NCBI GenBank assembly: GCA_025356275.1
Contig: JANXUK010000115.1
Span: 1 to 40,805 of the forward strand
DNA from: Sphingomonadales bacterium
GTDB taxonomy: Bacteria > Pseudomonadota > Alphaproteobacteria > Sphingomonadales > Sphingomonadaceae
Length of the DNA stretch: 40,805 nt
Reading direction: 5' to 3'
Made by a program: the position numbers and the translations under genes. Under the pieces are notes generated by a model. That model did no database searches. It had not been told where the DNA came from and worked only from the letters and a program-made list of their open reading frames with translations. Below, one piece after another: positions 7,920 to 16,985 of this stretch. Positions within the stretch are counted from its first letter, which is position 1, and each line of letters opens with the position of its first letter.

Positions 7920-8639
7920 TTATTCCTTTCGCGCTTTGGGCGTGCGCGGCGCGCCCGTATTTCGCTTCGGCTCGAAGCTCGCCTGCGTCTCCGTCGAGAC
8001 CGGGCCGGCCAGCAACTGCTCCATCGAATCGATGAAGTTCGTCATGACGTAAGACGATTTCCAGAAGCGATGCGCCCGCACCGTATCGTTGAGCGATGCT
8101 TCCCGCATCGCCATCGCGCTGTTCAGATAGATGTCCATGAACACCAGCCGCTGGTTGAGCAGCTGTAGCGGAATGTCCGACAACAGAGCGCGGATATGCG
8201 TCAGGCAACGCCGATATCCGGAGTTCCAATGGTTATCGAGTGCATCCAGGAAGAGCTCGCGGTAGTTCATCTGCAATATGTTGATGAAACGCAGATAGGT
8301 ATCCTCGCTCAACCCGAGGGCGGGGCTGACCAGCACCTCGATGATCTCGCGCAGCTTTGGCGTGGCGCCATTGACCGTGATCTTGTCGAGTTGCGCGTTG
8401 CGCAGATCGTCGATCAGCCGCGCGCCATCGACGATAAGTTCGCGGACCAGCGCTTCCTTGCTGCCGAAATGATAGTGGACGGAACCGCCGTTGCGCTGTC
8501 CGGCGAGCACCACGATTTCGCGAATGGAAACGCCATCGATGCCCCGCTCGGCGAACAGCCGTCGGGCGGCAGCCTTGATCGCATAACGGGTTTCCGGGTC
8601 GGCGTTGCCGCCGCGGGAGCGCATGGTGGCGTTTCGCAT
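7920..8639 (-). CDS. TetR-family transcriptional regulator
   Basis: A 239-residue TetR-type repressor. The N-terminal helix-turn-helix is clear: AAARRLFAERGIDGVSIREI, then GGSVHYHFGSKEALV near residues 45-65. The C-terminal ligand domain is long and unlike the common TetR_C groups I know. I start at the ATG at 8639; a TTG at 8645 overlaps the receptor stop codon, so the two genes are essentially fused in translation. Being co-transcribed behind the TonB receptor and in front of five enzyme genes, it most simply controls its own operon through the divergent region at 10976-11176. A near-palindrome at 11064-11080 is a candidate operator. The ligand is unknown; an acyl-CoA pathway intermediate is likely. 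Confidence 0.9.
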   Translation of the reverse strand: MRNATMRSRGGNADPETRYAIKAAARRLFAERGIDGVSIREIVVLAGQRNGGSVHYHFGSKEALVRELIVDGARLIDDLRNAQLDKITVNGATPKLREIIEVLVSPALGLSEDTYLRFINILQMNYRELFLDALDNHWNSGYRRCLTHIRALLSDIPLQLLNQRLVFMDIYLNSAMAMREASLNDTVRAHRFWKSSYVMTNFIDSMEQLLAGPVSTETQASFEPKRNTGAPRTPKARKE

Positions 8640-8641
8640 GA

Positions 8642-10975
8642 TCAATACCTAAAGCTGAGGGAAACCCCGTAGGTCCGGGGCTGTCCGGCATAACGGACTT
8701 TCTGATCGTACACGACAATCGCGTTGGTCCAGTAATAGGTGTTGGTCAGGTTCTTGATGAAGGCCTGTGCCCGCCAGCTGCCGGACGCGGAGGCGATGCC
8801 GGCGCGAACGTCGGCCAGCGTATAGGCCTTGATGAGCGAATCCGGATCATTGCCGACGACCGAGAATGTCGAGCTGTTATACGACAGGCCCCCGCCGAGC
8901 GACGCGTTCAGGCGGCTGGAGACGGGCCATTCATATTCACTGCCCGCCGTCACGCTCCAATGCGGCGCGAAGGGCATGCGGGTGCCGGCGAAATTGGACG
9001 ATACGCCCGCACCGTTGACCCCCGTGAAGCGATCAATCTTCCCGTCAAGATAAGTGACTGCGCCATTGATCCGCCATCTGCGGGTCGGCGACAGGACCGC
9101 AGACATCTCGGCGCCGCGCACGGACGATTTGGGGATATTGTCGAGCTTGTCCAACAGGCCGAAGATGGGATCGATATATTTCGATCGAAGCTGCTTGTTG
9201 CCATAATCATAATAGAAGACGGCGCCTTCCAGTGAGAGCATACGATCAAACAGTTGCGCCTTGAAGCCCGCTTCATAATCGAGCACCGATTCCTGCACGA
9301 CCGGCAGGAACTGCGCATTGCTGGACGCCGCGACATTCGGATAGCTGCCGGCCTTATAGCCCTTCGCGACGTTGACATAGACCAGCGCGTTCGGCGCGAG
9401 ACGGTAATCCAGGCCGCCGCGCCAGGACACATTATGCTCGCGAAGCGTGCCCACGAACCTTTCCGGCAGGAAGGTGGGCCCTAGCGACGTACATCCCCCG
9501 GACGCGACCGGGGGCGTGGGTGTTCCGCGCAGCAGCGAGGAAAGCCCGGCAAAGAAGGCCCCGATATTGCCATCGCCCGGATCATAGGTGCAGCCGCTAT
9601 CCTCCCGGGTGGTCTTGGTATAGCGCGCGCCAAGCTTCAGCGTCAGCTTCGACAGGAGATCGATGTCGAGATTGCCGAAGACCGCGCCGCTCCTGATCCG
9701 CTGGTCCGAGACGAGCCCGTTGGTGGCGAAGCCATAAGCGGGCGGTATCGTCGAATCGGCGAAGGTCAGATATCCATTGTCCAGCACATGGCTGTGTTCG
9801 TAATTGCCGCCGACCGTGTAGCGGACCTTGTTCCCGGCGGCATTGGCGATGCGCAATTCCTGGAAGAAATCGTTGATCTTGCCCTGCGCAAGCAGGGTAT
9901 AGCCTTGCAGCCGCATGCCATCGGGATCGAGTTGGTCGTTGCGCTTCGCATAGACATAGGAGGTCAGCGAGGTGATCGTCGCTGGTCCGGCGTTCCATTC
10001 CGCGCGCAGGGCGGTCTGGAAGAGATGCTGGTCGCCACGGGGACGGTCGGTCCCCGTTCCCCAATCGGCCGCGCGGGCGGTTTGCGGCGCGGTGGGATAA
10101 GCCTGTAGCGCTGCCGTCGGGGGTAGCTGCGGGCTGAGCTTGAAGAATTGCGCGGCCTGCGGATCGGAACGGTCGACCCAGCCATTGACGTTCAGCTCTA
10201 TGTGCAGCCGGTCGTCCGGCTGCCAATCCAGCAGTAGCCGCCCGATATAGGTCCGTATTTTGCCGAGGCTGTCCTTGCGGGTATAGCTGTACTGCCAATC
10301 GTCGCCATGCTCGACACTGCCCGCGATCCTTGCCTTCAGCGTGTCGCTGAGCGGCCCGCTGATAAAAGCCTCTGCCTTCGCGCGGTTGAAGCGACCATAG
10401 CTAAGGTCGGCGCCGTAATGGAGATTGGCAGTTGGCTTGGCCGCGACGAAATCGATGGCCCCGCCGGTGGAGTTCTGGCCGAACAAAATGCCCTGCGGCC
10501 CCTTGAGCACCTCCACGCGTTCGAGATCCAGTCCAGTGTGGCTGGTCAGCAGCGGGAAGGCGAGCGGCGCCTGATCGACATAGACGTTGACGGCCGGGTA
10601 GGCTGCTAACGAGGTCTCGTAAAAGCCGACGCCGCGCAGCGTGTAGACCGGCAATCCGGTATTGCTGTGGGCATATGTGAGGCCGGGTACGATCTGCGGC
10701 AGATCCGCCACGCTGGCGATCCCCGCCTTGCGCAGCGTATCGCCGGTGAAGGCGCTGATCGTCAGACCCACCGTGCTCAGGCGTTCCGATCGCTTCTGGG
10801 CGGTAACGATGATCTCGCCCGGAAACTCGAACGTCGTGCTGGTGGCGTCGGCGTGCGCAGTCGCTGCCGGGGGCGCCAGCGGCGTGCTGCTCTGCGCGTG
10901 CGCCGCGGTAGCGGCAAGGATCATGACACCTGAGCTGCATGTCGCCAGGAAACGGCAGGGCCGGCTGCTTTTCAT
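8642..10975 (-). CDS. TonB-dependent outer-membrane receptor
   Basis: A 777-residue receptor: a signal peptide (MKSSRPCRF... to AHAQ, cleavage about residue 28), a TonB-box/plug start at GEIIVTAQKRSERL, the plug domain with VYTLRGVGF and ERVEVLKGPQGILFGQN, and a 22-strand barrel ending in aromatic YGVSLSFRY. It imports a bulky or scarce solute across the outer membrane using ExbBD-TonB energy. The ATG at 10975 has GGAGGGG 6-7 bases upstream and gives a proper signal peptide; the longer frame to 11041 does not. As first gene of the operon with a TetR regulator and degradative enzymes, it probably takes up the pathway substrate rather than iron. No FecR-type signalling extension is present. Confidence 0.93.
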   Translation of the reverse strand: MKSSRPCRFLATCSSGVMILAATAAHAQSSTPLAPPAATAHADATSTTFEFPGEIIVTAQKRSERLSTVGLTISAFTGDTLRKAGIASVADLPQIVPGLTYAHSNTGLPVYTLRGVGFYETSLAAYPAVNVYVDQAPLAFPLLTSHTGLDLERVEVLKGPQGILFGQNSTGGAIDFVAAKPTANLHYGADLSYGRFNRAKAEAFISGPLSDTLKARIAGSVEHGDDWQYSYTRKDSLGKIRTYIGRLLLDWQPDDRLHIELNVNGWVDRSDPQAAQFFKLSPQLPPTAALQAYPTAPQTARAADWGTGTDRPRGDQHLFQTALRAEWNAGPATITSLTSYVYAKRNDQLDPDGMRLQGYTLLAQGKINDFFQELRIANAAGNKVRYTVGGNYEHSHVLDNGYLTFADSTIPPAYGFATNGLVSDQRIRSGAVFGNLDIDLLSKLTLKLGARYTKTTREDSGCTYDPGDGNIGAFFAGLSSLLRGTPTPPVASGGCTSLGPTFLPERFVGTLREHNVSWRGGLDYRLAPNALVYVNVAKGYKAGSYPNVAASSNAQFLPVVQESVLDYEAGFKAQLFDRMLSLEGAVFYYDYGNKQLRSKYIDPIFGLLDKLDNIPKSSVRGAEMSAVLSPTRRWRINGAVTYLDGKIDRFTGVNGAGVSSNFAGTRMPFAPHWSVTAGSEYEWPVSSRLNASLGGGLSYNSSTFSVVGNDPDSLIKAYTLADVRAGIASASGSWRAQAFIKNLTNTYYWTNAIVVYDQKVRYAGQPRTYGVSLSFRY

Positions 10976-11176
10976 CGACTTCCCCTCCAAGCGCCGGAAA
11001 TGGCGCCACGGCGTGCCAGCCTCATCTCCGGGCGGCATCACCGAGTCGATAATTAGGTCGATCGTTTCAATGAATCAAACTAAAAATTATCATGCTCAAA
11101 ATTTGCTCTTTTATTTATGGTTAGATATCCGGTTTATCGAATCATATTTATTCATCCGTTTTAATGGTAAAAAATA
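10976..11176. promoter_or_regulatory. Divergent AT-rich promoter region of the receptor operon and the APH-like gene
   Basis: About 200 bp between divergent starts, distinctly AT-rich from about 11050 to 11170. It contains the near-palindrome GTTTCAATGAATCAAAC (11064-11080; 7 of 8 opposed positions need only two mismatches) and a weaker dyad at 11139-11153. The YRTCAA-N6-TTGACR operator found before the other operons is absent here, suggesting separate control, possibly by the TetR protein at 7920. Confidence 0.45.
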
Positions 11177-12214
11177 ATGGACCAATGGACGGCGCATATC
11201 GACGTCGCTGCGCTGGAAGCGTGGATGGACCTGCAGGCGCTCGGCAACGGCCCGATAAGCGGCGCGCACCTGCTGGGCGGCGGCACGCAGAACATGTTGC
11301 TGCGCTTCGACCGTGGCCTGCGGGGATTCGTGTTGCGGCGCCCGCCACCGCATCCGCACGCAAAATCGAACGAGACGATGCGTCGCGAGATGCGCGTGCT
11401 GGCCGCGCTGGCGGCGACGGCGGTGCCGCATCCCCATCTTCTGGCCGCATGCCCCGAGACGGATGTGCTGGGTGCGGCCTTCTATCTGATGGAGCCGGTC
11501 GATGGTTTCAACGCCACAGCCGGCCTGCCCGAAATCTATGGCCGGCCCGACTGGTGCCGCCGCATGGCGTTCGCGCTCGTCGAGGGGATCGCACAACTCG
11601 GGGCGTTGCAACCCGAGGCGATCGGGCTTGGCGATTTCGGGCGCCCCGATGGTTTTCTGAAGCGCCAGGTGCCGCGCTGGCGGGCTCAGTTCGAAGCCTA
11701 TTCGGATACCGCGCCGACCTGGCCCGGCGGCCGCGCCCTGCCGGGAATCGATCGTGTCGCGGACTGGCTGGAGCTGCACCGGCCGGATCATTTCCAGCCA
11801 AGCCTGATGCACGGTGACTATCATTTTGCCAATGTGCTGTTCCGCTTCGACCGCCCCGAACTCGCCGCCATCGTCGATTGGGAACTGGCGACGATCGGCG
11901 ATTCCCTGATGGATCTCGGGTGGCTCCTCGCGACGTGGCCCGATGGATCCGATACCGCGCCCGGCCCCGTCGTCGTTACGCCGTGGAACGGGTTCCCGAG
12001 CGCCGCCGAACTGATCGGCCATTATCGCGCGCATAGCGGCCGCGACCTTTCGGCGATCGACTGGTATATCGTCATGGGCTGCTTCAAGCTCGCCATCCTG
12101 CTGGAAGGGACGCATGTCCGCGCCCATATCGGCAAGGCGCCCAAGAGCGTCGGCGATCGCCTGCACGCGGACGCCATAAGGCTCATGGAGCGCGCTGCGC
12201 GCCTGACCTGCTAA
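11177..12214 (+). CDS. APH-family phosphotransferase, kinase-like (ACAD10/11 kinase-domain type)
   Basis: A 345-residue protein of the aminoglycoside-phosphotransferase/choline-kinase fold. It has the glycine loop LLGGGTQNMLLRF (32-44), the strand FVLRRPP, the catalytic loop MHGDYHFANVLF (H212, D214, N219) and the metal-binding IVDWELATIGD (D234). These motifs match the kinase domain of ACAD10/ACAD11 and bacterial LvaA-like kinases rather than drug-modifying enzymes. The predicted reaction is ATP-dependent phosphorylation of a hydroxyacyl-CoA. It is less close to the ACAD11 pattern than the paralogue at 15924. It is a single gene, divergent from the receptor operon, ending 4 bp inside the convergent SDR gene. 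No good ribosome-binding site precedes the ATG at 11177. Confidence 0.82.
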   Translation: MDQWTAHIDVAALEAWMDLQALGNGPISGAHLLGGGTQNMLLRFDRGLRGFVLRRPPPHPHAKSNETMRREMRVLAALAATAVPHPHLLAACPETDVLGAAFYLMEPVDGFNATAGLPEIYGRPDWCRRMAFALVEGIAQLGALQPEAIGLGDFGRPDGFLKRQVPRWRAQFEAYSDTAPTWPGGRALPGIDRVADWLELHRPDHFQPSLMHGDYHFANVLFRFDRPELAAIVDWELATIGDSLMDLGWLLATWPDGSDTAPGPVVVTPWNGFPSAAELIGHYRAHSGRDLSAIDWYIVMGCFKLAILLEGTHVRAHIGKAPKSVGDRLHADAIRLMERAARLTC

Positions 12215-12996
12215 CGCGGAGCCATGCGGATGGCCCCGTCGAGGCGGATATCCTCGCCGTTCATATAGGCGTTCTCGATGATCGACACGGCCAGCTGCGC
12301 ATATTCGGCGGGATCGCCCAGCCGCTTGGGAAACGGCACCGATGCCGCCAGCGCATCGCGGACCTTGTCGGGCAGGCGCGCCAGCAACGGCGTGTCGAAC
12401 AGGCCGGGCAGGATCGTGTTGATGCGGATGCCCTCCCCCATCAGGTCGCGGGCGATCGGCAGCGTCATGCCCACCACGCCCGCCTTCGACGCCGAATAAG
12501 CCGCCTGCCCGACCTGACCGTCTTCGGCCGCGGCGCTGGCGCTGTTGATGATGGCGCCGCGCTCGCCGCTCGTTCCGATCGGGTCGAGCGTGAGCATGCC
12601 CGCCGCCGATTTCGCGATGCACCGGAACGTGCCCACCAGATTGACCTGAATGACGAAGTTGAAATCGTCCGCCGGAAAATGACGGATCGTTCCGTCCTCC
12701 TTCGAACGGCTGGCCGTCTTGATCGACCGGCCTAGTCCGGCGCAGTTGACGAGGATGCGTTCCTGCCCATGCGCCGCGCGCGCCGCGGCAAAACCGGCAT
12801 CGACGCTGTCGTCCCGCGTGACGTCCACGGCACAGAACAACCCGCCAATCTCCTCAGCCAGTGCCCGCCCCTTATCCTCCTGCAAATCGAACAGGGCGAC
12901 TTTCACGCCCTTTGCCGACAGCGCCCGTGCCGTCGCCGCGCCAAGGCCGGAGGCGCCGCCCGTGATGACGGCGGCGATCGTCGTATCGAGCTTCAT
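12211..12996 (-). CDS. Short-chain dehydrogenase, HSD10-like (3-hydroxyacyl-CoA dehydrogenase type 2)
   Basis: A 261-residue classical SDR. The NAD-binding loop TGGASGLG is at 12-19, the acidic residue FDLQE near 36-40 favours NAD over NADP, and the active site is NSAS (151-154) with AYSASKAG (Y167, K171). Spacing and details such as NTILPGLFDTPLLARLP match the HSD17B10/type 2 hydroxyacyl-CoA dehydrogenase group, which oxidises 3-hydroxy-2-methylacyl-CoAs and related esters. AGGAG lies 7 bases before the ATG at 12996. It is the last gene of the seven-gene minus operon, 10 bp after the thiolase, so these two likely perform consecutive beta-oxidation steps. Its end overlaps the convergent APH gene by 4 bp. 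Confidence 0.9.
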   Translation of the reverse strand: MKLDTTIAAVITGGASGLGAATARALSAKGVKVALFDLQEDKGRALAEEIGGLFCAVDVTRDDSVDAGFAAARAAHGQERILVNCAGLGRSIKTASRSKEDGTIRHFPADDFNFVIQVNLVGTFRCIAKSAAGMLTLDPIGTSGERGAIINSASAAAEDGQVGQAAYSASKAGVVGMTLPIARDLMGEGIRINTILPGLFDTPLLARLPDKVRDALAASVPFPKRLGDPAEYAQLAVSIIENAYMNGEDIRLDGAIRMAPR

Positions 12997-13006
12997 CGCT
13001 GCGCTC

Positions 13007-14176
13007 CTACAATCGTTCGATGATGGTGACGTTCGCCAGGCCGCCGCCTTCGCACATCGTCTGGAGGCCGTATCGTCCGTTGCGCGCCTTCAGGGCGTGG
13101 ATCAGCGTGGCCATCAGCTTCGTGCCGCTCGCGCCCAGCGGGTGCCCCAGCGCGATCGCTCCGCCATTGACGTTGAGCCGGTCCCGATCGCCGCCGATGG
13201 CCTGGAGCCACGCCATCGGCACCGGCGCGAAAGCCTCGTTCACTTCATAAAGATCGATGTCGCCGATCGACATGCCGGCCCGGGCGAGCGCCCGCTGCGT
13301 CGCGCGAATGGGTTCTTCCAGCATGATCACCGGATCGCCCCCGGTGACGGTGAGGTTGTGGATGCGGGCGATCGGAGTCAGACCATGATCCCGGACGGCC
13401 TGCTCGCTGGCGACCAGCACGGCGGACGCGCCATCGCATATCTGGCTTGCATTGGCCGCGCTGATGACGCCCCCTTCCTGGAGCAGCTTGACCGCGCCGA
13501 TCGATTCCATCGTCGCGTCCGGCCTGATCCCCTCGTCCGTCCGGTGCAGGTGAACGCCTTCCGGCGTATCGACTTGGATTGGAACGATTTCATCGGCGAA
13601 CGCGCCCCGCGCGGTTGCGGCCGCGGCCCGGCGGTGGCTTTCGACCGCAAAGCTATCCAGCGCCTGGCGGTCGAACCCATATTTGCGGGCGATCATCTCG
13701 GCACCCGTGAACTGCGAAAAGGCGATGCCGGGATAGCGCGCTTCCTGGGCCTGGCTCTTGGGATGGCCAAGGCCCGCCTGGGTGAACAGGGTCCGGTTGG
13801 TTCCCATCGGCACGCGCGTCATGCTCTCGACGCCGGCGGCGATGACAAGATCCTGCGTACCCGACATGACCGCCTGCGCCGCGAAATGCAGGGCCTGCTG
13901 GGATGAGCCGCATTGCCGATCGATCGTCACAGCCGGCACGCTTTCGGGCAGGCGGGATGCGAGCACGGCCCCGCGCCCGATCTGGAAACTCTGTTCGCCG
14001 CCCTGGTTGACGCATCCCATGATGACATCCTCGATCGCGGCCGGATCGATCGACGTGCGGTCCAGCACCGCATTGAGCACCGCACCCGCCAGATCGGCGG
14101 GGTGCCAGCCCGCCAGCTTGCCGCCGCGCCGGCCGCCGGCGGTCCGCACGGCCTCCACGATATAGGCTTGTGTCAC
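13007..14176 (-). CDS. Acetyl-CoA acyltransferase (thiolase)
   Basis: A 389-residue degradative-type thiolase. The nucleophile is in DRQCGSSQQA (C89), the NEAF loop is EVNEAFAPV, the catalytic His is in GGAIALGHPLGASG (H345) and the second Cys is in TMCEGGG (C375). It cleaves a 3-oxoacyl-CoA with CoA to release acetyl- or propionyl-CoA. The start is GTG at 14176 with AGGAG 8 bases upstream. It lies between the ligase and the HSD10-like SDR. The peptide 'DRQCGSSQQALHFAAQ' resembles FadA-type and steroid-side-chain thiolases as well as PHB thiolases, so chain-length preference cannot be told. Confidence 0.92.
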   Translation of the reverse strand: MTQAYIVEAVRTAGGRRGGKLAGWHPADLAGAVLNAVLDRTSIDPAAIEDVIMGCVNQGGEQSFQIGRGAVLASRLPESVPAVTIDRQCGSSQQALHFAAQAVMSGTQDLVIAAGVESMTRVPMGTNRTLFTQAGLGHPKSQAQEARYPGIAFSQFTGAEMIARKYGFDRQALDSFAVESHRRAAAATARGAFADEIVPIQVDTPEGVHLHRTDEGIRPDATMESIGAVKLLQEGGVISAANASQICDGASAVLVASEQAVRDHGLTPIARIHNLTVTGGDPVIMLEEPIRATQRALARAGMSIGDIDLYEVNEAFAPVPMAWLQAIGGDRDRLNVNGGAIALGHPLGASGTKLMATLIHALKARNGRYGLQTMCEGGGLANVTIIERL

Positions 14177-14194
14177 CTGTCTTCTCCTATTCCG

Positions 14195-15919
14195 TCATGT
14201 CTCGCGAGGGGTGAACAGCGGGCGCAGGTCCTGCTTGATGACCTTGCCGCCGGCATTGCGGGGCAGCGCGTCTGCGGAAAACAGGATGCGGACCGGCACC
14301 TTGAAGGCGGCCAGTCGGTCCCGCACCCAAGCCTGAAGGTCGCTCTCCGTCGCGCCGGCGCCAGACGCTAGATGAACGACTGCCGCGGGCTCCTCCCCCA
14401 GCGTCCTGTGCGGCACGGCTATCAGCGCCGCCTCTGCCACCGCCGGGTGCCCAACTAGGATATTCTCGACTTCGGCGGAATAGATATTCTCGCCGCCGCG
14501 AATGACGACGTCCTTGGCACGATCGACGATCGTGCAGAATCCATCCCCGTCCACACGGCCGAGATCGCCGGTCCTGACCCAGCCATCCACGAAGCTCGCG
14601 GCGGTTTCCGTCGGCCGGTTCCAATAGCCTTTGACGACCATGGGCCCCTTCACCCAGAGTTCGCCGATCGCGCCCGGCGGCAGCGTCGTCACGCCGTCGG
14701 TGGCAACGATCCTGATATCGGCGACCGCGACCGGAACGCCGCAGCTGTCGGGCCGCGCCAGATAATCCTCCGCGCTGTTGATCGTGACTGTCGACATCGT
14801 CTCCGTCATGCCCCAGCCGTTTCCAGGCATCGCGCCAAGCTCTTCATGGATGCGCCGGGCCAGTTCGGCAGGGGCGGGTGCCCCGCCATAGACGATGGCT
14901 TCCAGCGAGGAGAGATCGTGGCTTTTGCGATCCGGATGATCGAGCAGCTGCCAGGCGATCGTCGGCACGCCGCCGGTGATGTTCACGCGCTCGCGTTCGA
15001 TGAGGCGCATCGCCCCCACCGTATCCCATTTGCGCATGAACACATGGGTGCTGCCGGCCGTCATGCCGCCGATCAGGCTGGCGACGCAGCCGGTGACGTG
15101 AAACAGCGGAACCACGGTCAGCCGCACCTTGGGCAAGGATGGCGGCACAGCGGCGCCCCGGCGCAGGGCGCCCCGCGCGCCGGCATAACCGCTGGACATG
15201 ATGTAGGTCAGGATATTGCGATGTGTGCCCAGCGCGCCCTTGGGCGTCCCGGTGGTGCCGCTGGTGTAGAAGATCGTCGCCTCGTCATCCGCTGCGAGAT
15301 CGACCGGCGGCAGGCTGTCCGCCCGCAGCCCGTCATAGCCATCGGTGGTGCCGATGAGATGTTCGAGCGGGATCGCATCATCGGGCACCGCGCCCTGCAT
15401 GCGGGTGACGACGATATGGCGCAGGCTGTCGAGCGCGGACCGGTGTGGTGCGATCCTGTGATGGCGTTCGGCATCGCAGAACAGGATCGCTGCGCCGGAA
15501 TCTGCAAGGCCATACCCCAATTCCGCGCCGGTCCACCAGGCATTCAACGGAACCGCGATGGCGCCGATCGTCGTTGCCGCGAGGAAGATCACCGGCCATT
15601 CGGGCAGGTTGCGCATCGCCAGTCCGACCCGATCGCCCTTGCGGACGCCCTGATCGACAAGCCAGTGCGCCAGCGTCGCGACGGCACGGAAATGCGCGGC
15701 ATAGCTGATGCGCTCCTGCTCATAGACGAAGAACGGGCGGTCGCCATGGCGGCGGCTTTGATCCGTCAGCGCGGCGAGCGTGGGCAGCGCATGTTTCCAG
15801 GTGCGCGTGGGGACGCCCCGGATCGGCACCTCCTCCATCTCGAACGGCGCGCCCGGCGCGGTCAGCTTATCCTGCGCGGCCTGCATCGACATGCAGGGCC
15901 AGTCCGGCGGCAATCGCAT
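14195..15919 (-). CDS. Acyl-CoA synthetase, AMP-forming (long/branched-acid type)
   Basis: A 574-residue adenylate-forming ligase, a different subgroup from the one at 3027. The P-loop YTSGTTGTPKG is at 218-228, the adenine motif GWGMTETM in the middle, VRTGDLGRVDGDGF and DRAKDVVIRGGENI at the hinge, and the catalytic lysine in GGKVIKQDL is K559. The 'VIRGGENI' hinge is usual in class I long-chain/aryl acid ligases. I choose the ATG at 15919, 5 bp after the kinase stop; ATGs at 15892 and 15886 remain possible. The gene is flanked by the APH-type kinase and the thiolase, so in this operon it would make the CoA ester that the kinase then phosphorylates. Confidence 0.9.
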   Translation of the reverse strand: MRLPPDWPCMSMQAAQDKLTAPGAPFEMEEVPIRGVPTRTWKHALPTLAALTDQSRRHGDRPFFVYEQERISYAAHFRAVATLAHWLVDQGVRKGDRVGLAMRNLPEWPVIFLAATTIGAIAVPLNAWWTGAELGYGLADSGAAILFCDAERHHRIAPHRSALDSLRHIVVTRMQGAVPDDAIPLEHLIGTTDGYDGLRADSLPPVDLAADDEATIFYTSGTTGTPKGALGTHRNILTYIMSSGYAGARGALRRGAAVPPSLPKVRLTVVPLFHVTGCVASLIGGMTAGSTHVFMRKWDTVGAMRLIERERVNITGGVPTIAWQLLDHPDRKSHDLSSLEAIVYGGAPAPAELARRIHEELGAMPGNGWGMTETMSTVTINSAEDYLARPDSCGVPVAVADIRIVATDGVTTLPPGAIGELWVKGPMVVKGYWNRPTETAASFVDGWVRTGDLGRVDGDGFCTIVDRAKDVVIRGGENIYSAEVENILVGHPAVAEAALIAVPHRTLGEEPAAVVHLASGAGATESDLQAWVRDRLAAFKVPVRILFSADALPRNAGGKVIKQDLRPLFTPRET

Positions 15920-15923
15920 CCGT

Positions 15924-16985
15924 CTATGCCCCGGCCTGAACCGCACAGGTCCAGGCGGCATGGGCGAGATGCGGCACGCGCGCCGCGACGGCCGCAGCAT
16001 CCGCATTGGAGGCGGTGCCGTCCTGCACGCGCCGCTTGATGCCCTGCACGATGCTGGCCAGGCGGAAGAGGTTGAAACTGAAATACCAGCTGAGATCCGG
16101 TATGTCGTCGCGCCCGGTCTGCGCACAATAGCGCGCGACCATGGCAGGCATGCGCGGAATCCCGAGCGCGTCGAGATCGAGCCCCGAAACCACCGATCGC
16201 CCTTCCCGGCGGGGGAGCCAGTTCAACAGGAAATAGGCCAGGTCGGCCATTGGATCGCCAATGGTCGATAGTTCCCAGTCCAGCACGGCCCGCACGGCCG
16301 GCTCGCCGGGAGCGAAGATCATATTGTCGATCCGGAAATCGCCATGAACGATCGAGGTGCGCGCCTGAACCGGCAGGCTGGCCGGCAGCCATGCGATCAG
16401 CCGCTCCATTTCGGGCAAATCATCGGTCTGCGCGGCCCGATACTGACGGGTCCAGCGGCTGACCTGCCGTTCGAAATAATTGCCCGGCCTGCCATAGTCG
16501 CCAAGCCCCGCCGCGACATGGTCGACCGAATGCAGTGCCGCCAGCGTATCGATCATCGCATGATAGGTGGCCGTCCGATCCGCGGGCGCCATGTCGGGCA
16601 GGCCGCCGTCCCAGATGTTGCGCCCTTCCACCAACTCCATGACGTAGAAGGGCGCCCCGATCACATCGTCCGACATGCACAGGCCGAAGGGGCGCGGCAC
16701 CGGGAAACCAGTGGGGTGAAGCGCGGCGATCAGCCGGTATTCGCGGTCGATGGCATGGGCGGAGCTGAGCAATGGCCCGAACGGCTTGCGTCGCAGCACA
16801 TAGGCCCCGCCCGGCGTATCGATGCGATAGGTGGGGTTGCTCTGGCCGCCGGCGAATTTGGTCAGCATCAGCGGCGCGCGGAAGTTTTCGACATGCGCGG
16901 CCACCCATGCAGAGAGAGCGGCGACATCGAGGCTCTCGCCGGGACCGGTCTGGCCATCGACTAGTGACAGGGCATCAGCGGCCAT
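15924..16985 (-). CDS. APH-family kinase, homologous to the ACAD10/ACAD11 kinase domain
   Basis: A 353-residue APH-fold kinase. It is very close in pattern to the N-terminal kinase domain of animal ACAD10/ACAD11: FAGGQSNPTYRI, YVLRRKPFG, SSAHAIDREYR, APFYVMELVEGR, GDYGRPGNYFERQVSRW, the catalytic loop VHGDFRIDN (H214, D216, N221) and AVLDWELSTIGDPMADLAY (D236). In ACAD10/11 this domain phosphorylates the 4-hydroxyl of 4-hydroxyacyl-CoA. The nearest ACAD11-like dehydrogenase is two genes upstream in the same operon (18064). The start ATG at 16985 overlaps the alcohol dehydrogenase stop (TGATG). A GTG at 16988 is also possible. It is not expected to confer antibiotic resistance. Confidence 0.9.
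   Translation of the reverse strand: MAADALSLVDGQTGPGESLDVAALSAWVAAHVENFRAPLMLTKFAGGQSNPTYRIDTPGGAYVLRRKPFGPLLSSAHAIDREYRLIAALHPTGFPVPRPFGLCMSDDVIGAPFYVMELVEGRNIWDGGLPDMAPADRTATYHAMIDTLAALHSVDHVAAGLGDYGRPGNYFERQVSRWTRQYRAAQTDDLPEMERLIAWLPASLPVQARTSIVHGDFRIDNMIFAPGEPAVRAVLDWELSTIGDPMADLAYFLLNWLPRREGRSVVSGLDLDALGIPRMPAMVARYCAQTGRDDIPDLSWYFSFNLFRLASIVQGIKRRVQDGTASNADAAAVAARVPHLAHAAWTCAVQAGA

Noticed and set aside
15924..16985. Aminoglycoside resistance gene
   Set aside because: The APH fold is shared, but the motifs and operon context match the ACAD10/11 kinase domain; no drug-resistance neighbours are present.
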